Assembly: GCA_026874595.1 (NCBI GenBank)
Contig: CM049316.1
Span: 48,610,695-48,674,694 of the forward strand
Reading direction: 5' to 3'
Length of the DNA: 64,000 bases
Source of the DNA: Sipunculus nudus
Taxonomy: Eukaryota; Annelida; Sipuncula; Golfingiida; Sipunculidae
Part shown: positions 49,585 through 61,010 of the stretch, piece after piece
Position numbering within the stretch: position 1 is the stretch's first letter
Layout of the letters: each line of letters begins with the position of its first letter
Made by a program: the position numbers and the translations under genes
The notes under the pieces: model-generated
Databases searched by the model: none
What the model saw: the letters and a program-made list of their open reading frames with translations, nothing else
What the model was told of the DNA's origin: nothing

Positions 49585-50633
49585 TTTAAGTTATTAGCAT
49601 AAAAAAAAATCAGTACCTTAAATTTTGCCCAACTTTGACCATTGCACGTTTCTTTCCTGTAAGCACCATTGATTTAATTTTCACAGCATGTAAACATTAA
49701 TATTTACTTTGTCTAAATCTGAAATTTGAAAATAAAAGCTTGAAAATTAAGCTAGTTATTGATTTTTTTTTCTGTAGTCACTTGCTTTGATTACAGATGC
49801 AGGGTCCCACTCCAGGTCAGTGGAAGTCAGCTATGCCAGGGTTTCTGATTTGTTACAGTCACTGGGGGAGATCCCCTTCTGTGACAGGTGTACAGTTATT
49901 CTCATATCATCACCCCCCCCCCCCCCCCCCTGCAAACCCAACCCACCAAGTGTTATGCACTAATTGTTATTGTTTTCACTGTATCTCCTTAATTGTAATG
50001 CTGTTTCCACTCCGATATGCAAAAACTTTCCTTGAAAAAATAATTCAAGGTGTAATCAAGAAGATGCAATGTTGTGTAATGTAGCATTTTTAAAGAAATC
50101 AATTTTCTTTAAAATGATTTTAACAAATGTAATTGAACCCATCAGTATGCTTAAATTATTATAAAATATGAAGCACATTATGGATAAATAAAGACACAAT
50201 TAAAAATTGTGAAATCTAAATCAAGTATTATTTTTAGATATTTATTGTTTTGCAGATTTAAAAGATATATTTTTGTGGTAAAAAATAAATAAACATTTGT
50301 ATGCATGATGTGGTGTTATCTGACAAGATTGAGATTTATGATGATGCAATTGAGAATTATGAATCAACTTTTATATTCAGATATATATGTTAAATTGGAA
50401 ATGTATAGAAATATAAACTTAAATTAGAAAATAATTGATGTGATAAAAAAATGAGGATTTAATACAAACATTTGTTCATTATTTTCCTGCCTCAGCAGAA
50501 TTTGAGATCAGGCTTTGTTTGCCCTGTTTTATGTTGTTTATTAGCTCTATTTCAACTGTATACATTTCATAAAAAAAATACATATATATTTAATAATATA
50601 TATTATACAAAAAAATAGATTCAATTGAACAAA

Positions 50634-50775
50634 TGTGTAAACTACTGAAATGTCAACAGTTAATCGAAAAACCAACTAATGATCATGGTAATAGTACAAA
50701 TCATTTGTTCACAAACTGCTCACCTGCTTTAGTTTCAACATAAGAAAACACATGGTCAGGTCACAAAATATTTTT
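50634..50775 (+). pseudogene. AP-endonuclease relic in family A copy 6
   Basis: Translation shows MCKLLKCQQLIEKPTNDHGN, a decayed LFTNC, then ENTWSGHKIFF, with a stop between. The SDH motif has become SGH. It lies at the same position relative to the tail as the relic in copy 1. Confidence 0.6.
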
Positions 50776-50931
50776 TGCACGATTTCTTGCTCATCAATAC
50801 AAACCAATCATATAAACCAACCATGGCCTTTATTACCTCTTCCTCTTACACTTTATCTCCATTAGATATTATTTTAGATTTTTACCTTCAAGGTTAACGT
50901 CAGCTGAGCACAGTGACCCATAGGTCCCTTG

Positions 50932-52240
50932 TTTTTCATGAAGTTTGACATTTCTATTGATTCTAGCAATATCTCAGATGAGTTTTAAAAACAAGTGACC
51001 TTGTCCTTCATCTTTAAGGTTGAATAAGTTAGAATAAAAAATATTGTGAAGTCTATAACTTTTTAAGTAATGCATAATTTTTCCTCAAATTTAATAAACA
51101 ATTCATGTCAACCAAGTTTTGGATGATTATGAAACCTTGTGACCTTGACCTGGTACAAGGTCAAATCAGCAGAACTATTGCTCATTGTTTCTTTGTTTCC
51201 TTCATAATGAGATAACTGTGGAAGCACTGCATATTCTTACCACAAATTTGATGCACAAGTTGTTTCAATCAAGTTCTCAAACAGGTTCAAAAGCTCTTGA
51301 CCTTGACCTTCATCTTCAAGGTTAAATCTTCAGAAATCTAGGATTTTTGTGAACCCCATAACTTTTGAAGAATTTGATGTATAGCTTTTTTTCCCCTCAG
51401 ATTTGATATACAATTGTTTCCATATGTACCTTAGCTTGTGACCTTGACCTTAATCTTCAAGTTCAAGTCTGCAGAAATGCAATATTTTTAAATATTAAAA
51501 TAAAATAGTTTTGCAAGTAGGAGCCCATGGGTAGACATCTGCATGTTTTAGCAAGAAAAATCAATCTATTTTACTTATATACCTTGGTCAGTATGCAAAA
51601 TTTGAACATAAATTTACAAACATGTTCTTTAGAAATTGTATTCTTCTCTTGTACATGCTGTAATTACCAGTCAGCACTGGATTTATTCTGCACATGTGAC
51701 CAACAGCTTTTCTTTGATATCAGAAGATCAGAGGTCAAGATCACATCTGAAGTTTATCTCAATATTGCTTTCAGATGATAAAATTCTTGTTGTGACTGTT
51801 AGGGTGCTTTTCCATGTGCGCGGCAGAAACTGACGCGCGTCAAACGCATGCGTTAGCCGCGCGGCCAGTCCTTTTCCATGTGAGCGTTTTGTATGCGTTT
51901 GTCGCGCGGCAATCGCATGCCTTCCTGACACAACTGAACGGACTTAAACACACGAGTACGGGGAAACCCCCAAATGTGACGTCATTAAGGCGGAATTCCC
52001 ATGCGTTTGCCGCGCGGCAAACGCAGAAATCCAGCACTGCTGGATTCCAAAACTGACGCGTGCGTTTGCCGCGCGGCAATCGCATACATTGAAATAGCAC
52101 ATGACTTTTAAACTGGTTGGATTTTCACCGCGCGGCAGCCGCGCGGCAAACGCTTGCAAAACGCATACATGGAAAAGCACCCTTAACCTATAACATCATG
52201 CCCGTCAGCTGAGTGTCATGACCTATGGGTCATTTGTTAA
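50932..52240 (+). mobile_element. HINE-like repeat with A-type tail (head not recognised)
   Basis: Modules with 'gtgaccttgaccttcatcttcaagg' recur (about 50996, 51140, 51298, 51440). The end is the A-type tail GTCAGCTGAGTGTCATGACC (52205-52238). A Harbinger-like MITE interrupts it just before the tail. Confidence 0.5.
51802..52182. mobile_element. CpG-rich PIF/Harbinger-like MITE, 381 bp
   Basis: Inverted ends GGGTGCTTTTCCATG...CATGGAAAAGCACCC with TTA on both sides (51799-51801, 52183-52185). The interior repeats a CpG-rich palindromic block, GCGTTTGCCGCGCGGCAAACGC-like, four to five times. Base composition differs sharply from the surrounding AT-rich DNA. No coding. Confidence 0.9.
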
Positions 52241-52270
52241 TTTTATTTTCAGTCAGTGATACAATGTTGT

Positions 52271-54094
52271 ATCCGCAGACAAAGTCAGGATATTATGGTT
52301 TAGGCAAGGTTGCGTCCAGCCACCTCCTCAGCAATTTCTTTCAGGCAAGATAACTTGAAAAATATTTCACAGATCTTTACAAAACTCGTCATGTGCATAG
52401 ATATGGGTGAGAGGATGAACCCTTTTAGGAGAGTGACCTTGACCTAGAATAGGTCCACTTTGGGAGAAAATCACAATTCTTAAATATCTCAAGAAATCTT
52501 GCATGGATTGATCCAAAAATCAACTTGACCAAAGATCTAGGACAGTGTTGTCAGGTACCGGAAACTGGTGGCGCCACCTGTTATCCTTTTTCTTGTTTTC
52601 ATGCTGTTTAATACCCCATTAGTTGCTACTTGACAGTATGGACGGATTTCTTTCATATTATGCATATACATAGATTTGGGTTATGGGATGATGTATATTT
52701 AAATTGGGGTCATGACCTTTACTTTGAAAGTGGCCTTGACCTTGAATATTGCCATATATGGTGAAAATCACACAAAATCATAAACATCTCAATAAGGGAT
52801 AAATGGATTGGTCCAAAAATCAAATTGACCGAAGATCTTGGATAGCTTTGTCTTCTGTTGAAATCAGATAGGGCCACCTTCTGTCCTTATCTTGTTTTCA
52901 CACCTTTTAATACCCCTTATTACAGTACCTTATATCAACAGATCACGTATGCGTGATGAAAATAAATTTTATCAAGGAGATAAAAAAAAAATCAGATTCT
53001 GTAACACTAGGCAGCGTGAAATGTCTAGGGGAATGAATAAAGAAGTCAGTGTTTTTTTGTTAACAAATAACTATAATTTATTCTTAAAACAACCCTAACA
53101 TTACAATACACTAAATCAATACAATTACACAGTATAACAGCAGTATAACAACAAATCAATACAATCACACAGTAAAATAAACAAAGTGCACAGTACCTGG
53201 TTACCACCACTGTCATAGCGATAAGTCCTTTAAAATGTATAAGCTGGATGAAAAGTTCACACAAATTCTCTCGGAGAATAACAGTCCAACGTAAAGCTCT
53301 TGTAACAATCCAGAAATAAAAACTGAAGACCAAATAAGATTCTTCACAAAATCCAGAAGAAAATCTGAAAAAAATCTATAATTGCTGCACTTATAGGAAT
53401 AGGTCCCACAAACTGACATACAAGCTTCTGTTTCCGCTGGAATATTCTCTCACCTCTCTCTGGGCTCTTAAACACAGCCTTCTATTTATAACTTTTCACC
53501 TCCAGGTGAGAACCTTCCATTGCTCGAACATTCTAAAGAATCTAACACAGTACACACGTTCAAAGAACATACCAGAACAAAGAATGCTGTGTATCTAGGG
53601 TTCAACCAATGCGGATTAAACCGAACCTGCAACATCCGGCTGGGCAAGGCCACTACAACATGAGCTACGCGTGGCACACAAACAAAATGCCAACAACAAA
53701 TGGAACATCCGTGTGCACAATAAAATAATCATCTGTAAGACCGCTGCACACAATGAAAGGGCACCTGTAACACCCTTCATTGCCACTTAGCAGTACTGTG
53801 AGCATTATAAGTCTAAAACTAATGGACAAATTTCTTTCATATCGATGCATATACATAGATATAGGTTACGGGATGAGGTATATTTAAATTTGGATCATGA
53901 CCTCTCCTATGAGTGGCCTTGACCTTGAATATTCCCATATTAGGTGAAAAATATTGTTTCTCAAGTTGATAGATATAAGAAACCATGGTTGCTTGCCAAG
54001 TGTTAGTATATGCTGCTGAAGATTGGGGCCTATTCTTAAGGGGGGGAATTATTATCTGGGGATATAATGGCACGTGCAGTGCCAAGAAATTCTA
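52271..54094 (+). mobile_element. Family E repeat, copy 2, split by a solo LTR
   Basis: Head ATCCGCAGACAAAGTCAGG and end TCTGGGGATATAATGG with stem GGCAC-GTGCA-GTGCC and AAGAAATTCTAA. 'cttttaatacccc' at 52905-52916 continues as 'ttcattgccacttagcagtactgtgagc' at 53776. This matches the unbroken family E copy 1 at 37383. Confidence 0.65.
52919..53772 (-). mobile_element. Solo LTR, 854 bp
   Basis: Read on the minus strand it starts TGTTACAGGTGCCC and ends GGTACTGTAAT. CCCTT flanks both sides (52914-52918, 53773-53777) as a 5-bp target duplication. TATAAATAG lies at 53482-53490 and AATAAA at 53077-53082, in the right order for promoter and polyadenylation. No internal region or second LTR is present, so this is a recombination product. 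It is unrelated in sequence to the LTR at 15853. Confidence 0.8.
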
Positions 54095-55029
54095 ATTTTC
54101 AGTCTGTTATCATGAATCTCAAAAATGCTGCAGCTGTAATTATGACTTTCCACTTTTTGGCTGAGTTACGGAAGCTGAACTTAGCCAGTTTGCTGTATCT
54201 TCCTATATGAGTTATAAACCTGCAAAATGTTTTAAGACTGATGCCACTGAAGCCATTTTATTTAATATTTTACAAGAATAATCCCCACAATAATTCTTAT
54301 AATAATTTTCTTTAATGGCACCACATTAATGATTTTTGGCTGAATTATGGAGATTGAATTGAGTCATTTTACCATATATGAAGCAGTTACATCTAGCCTG
54401 GCACCAGTTTATTAGCATCTATTACATCATGCCACTAAACATTCTCAGGTTGAATAGTGTGGCAGACTGTCAACTATTTCAGATTTGGCAACAGGCCAAA
54501 GGTCAGCCTGGATCTATTTATAGCTTTGGCAGACTGGCAACTGTATCTAATGAGGCAACAGTTCAAGAGTTCACTCAGTGCAGCCAGGTGCAGGTCAAGA
54601 GTTCAATCAATGCAGCCAGGTACAGGTCAAGAGTTCACTCAGTCTAGCCAGATGCAGGTCAAGAGTCCACTCAAAGCCAGCAATTAGTCACAGTTCACTC
54701 GGGGCAACTGCCTTTCTCACCTAAGCCTGGTCAGCCCAGTGCATCAAACTCAAGAGAAATTTGATGTATTGGCCTGATATTTTGACCTGTCTATGCATCT
54801 TTGATGGTGTTCTCGTTCACAAGACAGGTGTCGCCACCTACAATGACTTTGCAGAGTGTATGTGCCTGCTTATTCCTCCAGAGGAATTTGATATATCAGC
54901 CTGAAATCGGGCATATTTATACATATCATAAGGCTTTGTTATATACAAGACTGGTGGCGCTACCTACAAAAATTTTTGCACAGTGTATGTCCCCGCTTAT
55001 CTCTCAGGAGGGGATATCAGCATGAAATT
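54095..55029 (+). mobile_element. Mixed family C/D fragments with a 30-bp tandem repeat
   Basis: 54110-54380 resembles family C modules. 54553-54672 has about four ~30-bp units ('gcagccaggtgcaggtcaag' + 'agttcactca'). 54780-55029 resembles family D ('acaggtgtcgccacctacaa'). Confidence 0.45.
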
Positions 55030-55448
55030 TAGCGCCAGATCGGCCCTCTGACATTATGGCCAGATCACTGGCTTGCCAGAGTGCCTGGACATCTAGCTCT
55101 GAGGATCGCATTATAAGGCCCCATAAGGATGCAAATATTTTCATCATTTTTGACAACGCCTCATTCCTTACAAGTATCTTGTCACATCAAATAAACCCGC
55201 AAGACCTTTTAATAAGTTTCTTATCTCTCCAACGACACCTGCCATGTGTGTGAAATATTTCGTCATAACCCCAATATAATCGTATTTTGTTCTGCATGTA
55301 TGGGAGATTTCTGCCTGCAGTCTGCCTGCTGACTGTATGCGGAGATACGGTTATAAAGCGAGGCGTGGGACTAGCAGGGCGGTTCTAAATTTGGCTTGTG
55401 TCACGACTCAGTAGGGGGTCCTAATTGAGTCGTGTTTGTCACGGCTAC
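55030..55448 (-). mobile_element. MITE F, copy 2, inverted
   Basis: Reverse complement of the 43680-44095 element across its full length, with scattered differences. Flanks CATGAAATT/CCTGAAATT suggest an 8-9-bp duplication that has diverged. Confidence 0.75.
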
Positions 55449-56040
55449 CTGAAATTGGGCACATGTATATATCTCTGATATCTTCGTCCAATACAAAACA
55501 TGTAGGCCTACTTGAAAAGTAATGGCCCAACATTGAAGCATAATACCTGGTGTATAAATCACTGCACAGGTTCGCATTAGGCCTGTAGGCCTTTTTTTTA
55601 CCTACAAGATCTAGGAATTAGAAAAATACATGCTTAATGCCCAGATTTGGTGTCTTGCAGGTTTTCTTCCCGTCTTCTGCATGCCACAGTTACGTATAAA
55701 AGTCAGATTATTCTTTAACACTCCCAGTACACTTTGATACCTGTGACAGGGTGTTGAGCACCCCCCCCCCCCCCCTTTCCCTTTTCTATGATCCTGTATC
55801 AATCATAGAGTATGTATTATCAGGTAACCCAGAAATGGCTGCAATATTCAGCACAAAATGTAACTAGGGCACAAATTATAACAATAGCAGCTAGGATGTT
55901 AAATTATTATATACAGTCATGTTCTAATAAAATCTCTTTGTGGACCACAAATAAGGTCACTGTAGTCTTTATTTTATGTGCTGTGGCTGTGAGTAATGTG
56001 TCAAAGTCAGCTGAGCACCATTGCCCATGGGCCACTTGTA
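55449..56040 (+). mobile_element. Family D, C and A-subfamily 2 fragments
   Basis: A family C-type tail (GCACAGGTTCGC, then AGGCCTGTAGGCCT and a T-run) lies at 55565-55600. A poly-C run is at 55760-55775. An A-type tail GTCAGCTGAGCACCATTGCC ends near 56040. Confidence 0.45.
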
Positions 56041-58540
56041 AAATTGATGGAAAGGAATACATGAAAAACAATTATTAAGTCATTAGAGTTGTTCAGGTAC
56101 TTGGTTGTGTTCTGTCATCATGCATATTATCATATAAGTGAAAGAGCATTTATTGTGCATATAATATATCAGCAGTCATGTAAAGTTCAAGGGAAGTCAG
56201 TCCAACTATTTTATCAAAACTGGCAAAGACATACATTGGAGCTCTATTCATCCCAACAGGTCAGGGGATAAGGTTTTTGTTTGAATAAACAAATGTTTAG
56301 ATAAATGGTCAAGTGTCAAATATGATCACAGCATCATTGTTATTTGCCTGCTTTTGGTATAAAACCTAGGAGTAATACTCAATGGACTTCATTGGTGAAT
56401 CTTCAATTCAAAAGTTAATTACAAAAGATCTGAATGGAATAACCTGTAATAAATACTGATTTCTTGACATATTGTGGCAATAAAATCATGCACTCAAGCA
56501 ACTTAGTCACTTTATTTAGATTATTTTAACATTGAATTACATTGAATGAGTGGGCTTCCACCATGACATGACAAACATTATCCTTAGTGCTGCCTCCTGT
56601 GTGCTGACAAACAAACTACACTGGAGTTAATCATGAGACACTTGCTAAACTTTCCATTCTGTTTCTTTATTAGTAATGGTAACAAACATGGAGCAGATCG
56701 TGCACCAGGGCATAATGATCAGAAGTTAGTTCACATAGTTACAGATATACAGTTACCATGCAGACTGATGAATGTTTGCGCACTTGCAGCTCCTGTTCAA
56801 CAACTTTACTTTCATAAAAATTTAGGATGAACACTCATAAATTCTGTTCTATTGTATCATTTTTGGACAAATGGTTTATCCTACATATGGTGTTTTGATG
56901 AATAGCCCTGACTACTCCACTCAGTAGGCAGTATATTGGGCTGGTAAGCCTAATTTGAGTCATGATACAAGGCATATCAAGGAATGCATCGCAGTGGTCT
57001 TTCATCATTTTGCATTCATATTGTGGTGAACATCCCATAATCTTAACATTTTATTAACATTTTAACACTACGAATGATAGGATGACACAAAAACGCATGT
57101 AGACTCGCACCCCAAACTGAAACTGTCTCTATGGTAACATGCATGTCATTTCCTGTATCACCTACAAGTTGTCTGTGTCCAGCAACCCATAGGAGCAATG
57201 CTTGTATTTATATAGTCTCAACCAAGACTAATGGACAGGTTGATTGATTCAAGGTTACATGGCAAGTATTCATGCAGTCAGAAATTCAACAAATATGCGG
57301 AGGGATTTGCCAATATGCTGAGTAAAAATTTAACTTTTTTTCGCTCATGTTAGGTGTTGTTTGAAAGCATACTAAATAAGCTAATGATTGGTTTGGTTTA
57401 TGTCAAGTGTCAGCATGCTTGTAGGCCATGAGGCTTACACAGATGTATTACCAGGTTAGGTCATGTAAAATGGAAGCCCCATAGGATTTATAAGATAAAG
57501 TCGGGGAAACATAGTTAACACTATTTTATAACGTTGTGTTTATCTTTATCATTAGTTCAGTGTTGTTATGTAGATCTGTTTGTTCATGTATCAAGTGATG
57601 GAATAAGTAGACAACGGTTTGTTATGATTGGCTGACAGAAGATTCTGGAGGTCCAGATGGTTCTGGAAGGCTTAGTTGGTAATTTCCATGTGGACAAGTT
57701 TGATAACATTCGCTACAAGAACTTTCGTTGTAGTGCTGATATATGTATGTTGCTGCCTAAAAAAAAAATCAGTCGAGTTAGTCAGAGTAAAAACGTTCTG
57801 CAGAGGATGTTTTGTGAGACGTAAATTTGCGCTAGGCGGTCTGTTGGTCAAGTTCCCCGTAAGGACGATTTTTTATTCCCAGGAGACAAGGAAGGGGTTA
57901 GAATTGAGTGGACTATTTGTGAAGTTAGAGCCAGTTAACGGCTCACAAAATCCACAGAACTGTTAAAGGATTGTATTGTGAGATTGAAGCCAGTCTATGA
58001 CAGCCTTGGCCAATTGTTGGACATTGCTAGGATAAACCTGTGTTTTGCTTACCCCTAAACAGTTTGATCATTTTGGACTTTTGGGTAAAAGATCCTCTGA
58101 AATATATGTCCACTGTGTGTGTGGTGTTACAGAGGCTTTGTCAGAAATAGTAAAAATATTTGCATCCTCATAAAGCCTTAAATAAGTTCCTTGCTGAAGG
58201 ATATCATGGCAATCTGACAGCATATAGGCTGTTTGGAGACTCACAAATGTCAGAGGCTGAAATGGCGCTATCTGATAAACAGCACTCCACTGTATTTGTT
58301 AAATCTCAATATAGCTGCCACAGTAGCCAGGGTAAAATTGGAAACTGTTCACAAAAGAAGTAAAATAATGCTTAGGTTAGTCATGCCAAATCTGCTGGAA
58401 ATCTGTAAGAATTCTCTAAAGGGGTTTCAATTGAAATAAATGATCAAATTCCAAAAGGTTTCCTGTATTAATGGACGTATCTTGAATTAACAGTGTTGTC
58501 ATGTGGGATGTTTCACAGGAGAGCTTTTAGTAACTAAAAG
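56041..58540. other. Unassigned intron sequence
   Basis: 2.5 kb without a supported gene. Short frames exist (for example 57676-57966) but lack splice context or recognisable motifs. About 58133-58275 is a degraded piece of MITE F. Confidence 0.4.
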
Positions 58541-60444
58541 GCTGTAGTGTTACTGTTTATTGACAGCTTTATCATCATTTTAGACATTGTATGAGGCTGT
58601 AGTGTTACTGTTTATTGACAGCTTTATCATCATTTCAGACATTCTTTTAGGATGTAGTGTTACTGTAGATAGCTTTATCATCATTTCAGACATTCTATTA
58701 GGCTGTAGTGTTACTGTTTATTGACAGCTTTATCATCATTTTAGACATTGTATGAGGCTGTAGTATTACTGTTTATTGACAGCTTTATCATCATTTCAGA
58801 CATTCTATTAGGATGTAGTGTTACTGAAGATAGCTTTATCATCATTTCAGACATTCTATTAGGCTGTAGTGTTACTGTTTATTGACAGCTTTATCATCAT
58901 TTTAGACATTGTATGAGGCTGTAGTGTTACTGTTTATTGACAGCTTTATCATCATTTCAGACATTCTATTAGGATGTAGTGTTACTGTAGATAGCTTTAT
59001 CATCATTTCAGACATTCTATTAGGCTGTAGTGTTACTGTTTATTGACAGCTTTATCATCATTTTAGACATTGTATGAGGCTGTAGTGTTACTGTTTATTG
59101 ACAGCTTTATCATCATTTCAGACATTCTATTAGGATGTAGTGTTACTGTAGAAAGCTTTATCATCATTTCAGACATTCTATTAGGCTGTAGTGTTACTGT
59201 TTATTGACAGCTTTATCATCATTTTAGACATTGTATGAGGCTGTAGTGTTACTGTTTATTGACAGCTTTATCATCATTTCAGACATTCTATTAGGATGTA
59301 GTGTTACTGTAGATAGCTTTATCATCATTTCAGACATTCTATTAGGCTGTAGTGTTACTGTTTATTGACAGCTTTATCATCATTTTAGACATTGTATGAG
59401 GCTGTAGTGTTACTGTTTATTGACAGCTTTATCATCATTTCAGACATTCTATTAGGATGTAGTGTTACTGTAGATAGCTTTATCATCATTTCAGACATTC
59501 TATGAGGCTGTAGTGTTACTGTTTATTGACAGCTTTATCATCATTTCAGACATTCTTTTAGGATGTAGTGTTACTGTAGATAGCTTTATCATCATTTCAG
59601 ACATTGTATGAGGCTGTAGTGTTACTGTTTATTGACAGCTTTATCATCATTTCAGACATTCTATTAGGATGTAGTGTTACTGTAGTTAGCTTTATCATCG
59701 TTTCAGACATTCTATTAGGCTGTAGTGTTACTGTTTATTGACAGCTTTATCATCATTTCAGACATTCTATTAGGCTGTAGTGTTACTGTAGATAGCTTTA
59801 TCATCATTTCAGACATTCTATTAGGCTGTAGTGTTACTGTTTATTGACAGCTTTATCATCATTTCAGACATTCTATTAGGCTGTAGTGTTACTGTAGATA
59901 GCTTTATCATCATTTCAGATATTCTATTAGGCTGTAGTGTTACTGTTTATTGACAGCTTTATCATCATTTCAGACATTCTATTAGGCTGTAGTGTTACTG
60001 TAGATAGCTTTATCATCATTTCAGACATTCTATTAGGCTGTAGTGTTACTGTAGATAGCTTTATCATCATTTCAGACATTCTATTAGGCTGTAGTGTTAC
60101 TGTTTATTGACAGCTTTATCATCATTTCAGACATTCTATTAGGCTGTAGTGTTACTGTAGATAGCTTTATCATCATTTCAGACATTCTATTAGGATGTAG
60201 TGTTACTGTAGATAGCTTTATCATCATTTCAGACATTCTATTAGGCTGTAGTGTTACTGTTTATTGACAGCTTTATTATCATTTCAGACATTCTATTAGG
60301 CTGTAGTGTTACTGTAGATAGCTTTATCATCATTTCAGACATTCTATTAGGCTGTAGTGTTACTGTAGATAGCTTTATCATCATTTCAGACATTCTATTA
60401 GGCTGTAGTGTTACTGTTTATTGACAGCTTTATCATCATTTCAG
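58541..60444 (+). repeat. 51/55-bp minisatellite of a 3' splice site, ~36 copies
   Basis: Units alternate between a long form (TACTGTTTATTGACAG) and a short form (TACTGTAGATAG). Each ends CTTTATCATCATTTCAG followed by ACATTCTATTAGG. The final unit's CTTTATCATCATTTCAG is the acceptor of the CENP-L terminal exon (60445). In the left half a three-unit, ~160-bp higher-order pattern recurs. Long units are 55 bp and short ones 51 bp. Confidence 0.95.
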
Positions 60445-60516
60445 ATATTTGACGAGGACCAAGTGATAGCTGTTCTGCTACACCTATCACAGATGGCCAT
60501 GGAGAAACCTGGATAG
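60445..60516 (+). CDS. CENPL: CENP-L terminal exon
   Basis: 24 codons from the acceptor CATCATTTCAG to a TAG at 60514-60516: IFDEDQVIAVLLHLSQMAME, then KPG. The previous exon exits in phase 0 with ...DGKIK, so the joined C-terminus reads DGKIKIFDEDQ. Vertebrate CENP-L has DGKIKI followed by a short helix (LIGVLAYLTELA) and ends there. The other two frames close at once. The exon starts right at the edge of an array that repeats its own splice acceptor. Confidence 0.85.
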   Translation: MFDEDQVIAVLLHLSQMAMEKPG

Positions 60517-61010
60517 ACCAGTGCTGTCATACACAAGCAGACACTACCAAACATATTCAAAATTACTAGTTATTTGGTGCTTTTTAGATTTTGGGCCCAT
60601 TTCTCAATTCGAAAAAAAAAATGATGTTAAATATTAAAACAGAGTAAGGCACCAACTGACAGACCAGGTTTAGATGGTCAAACCTGGTGACCAGCTGTTA
60701 CATCATGTTTTCATAAATGCAAAAGATTTAAGAATTCTTACACATTACATTTGGAGCTTTGTGTAGTATGTCAAAATAAAATGGGAAAAAAACAGGTCAC
60801 CTGTAACCTGGATATGTTTCTGATTATCCAGAACCAGGGTCTATTGGCTTTTAGAAAATTATATTTAATGTGTAAACTTCCTTGTCATTCCATTGTTTGT
60901 TTAATACAGTGTAATTAGTACTGTGTTCAGTGTCATGTAACTTGTACACTTGTCAGATATAGTGCATTGTCACAAGGTCAGAATAAAGAAATGGGTGACT
61001 TTATTCAAAA
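60517..61010 (+). other. CENPL: Probable CENP-L 3' UTR with poly(A) signals
   Basis: AATAAA occurs at 60775-60780 and again at 60982-60987, the second followed by T-rich sequence. Either could end the transcript. No other open frame is present. Confidence 0.5.

Larger units (their letters stand above)
47104..50931 (+). mobile_element. Family A repeat, copy 6 (outer), split by copy 7
   Basis: Head AGCTCAGCTGAC at 47104, GTCTGTCTGTCCGTCCGTC tract, then interior up to 47637. The same interior resumes at 49588 ('aagttattagcataaaa'), as in the unbroken copy near 34455. It includes poly-C (49911-49930), an endonuclease relic (50634-50775) and tail GTCAGCTGAGCACAGTGACC ending at 50931. Confidence 0.75.

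Noticed and set aside
57676-57966. 96-codon ORF in the last intron
   Set aside because: No recognisable domain, splice context or family match. It probably reflects a degraded repeat.
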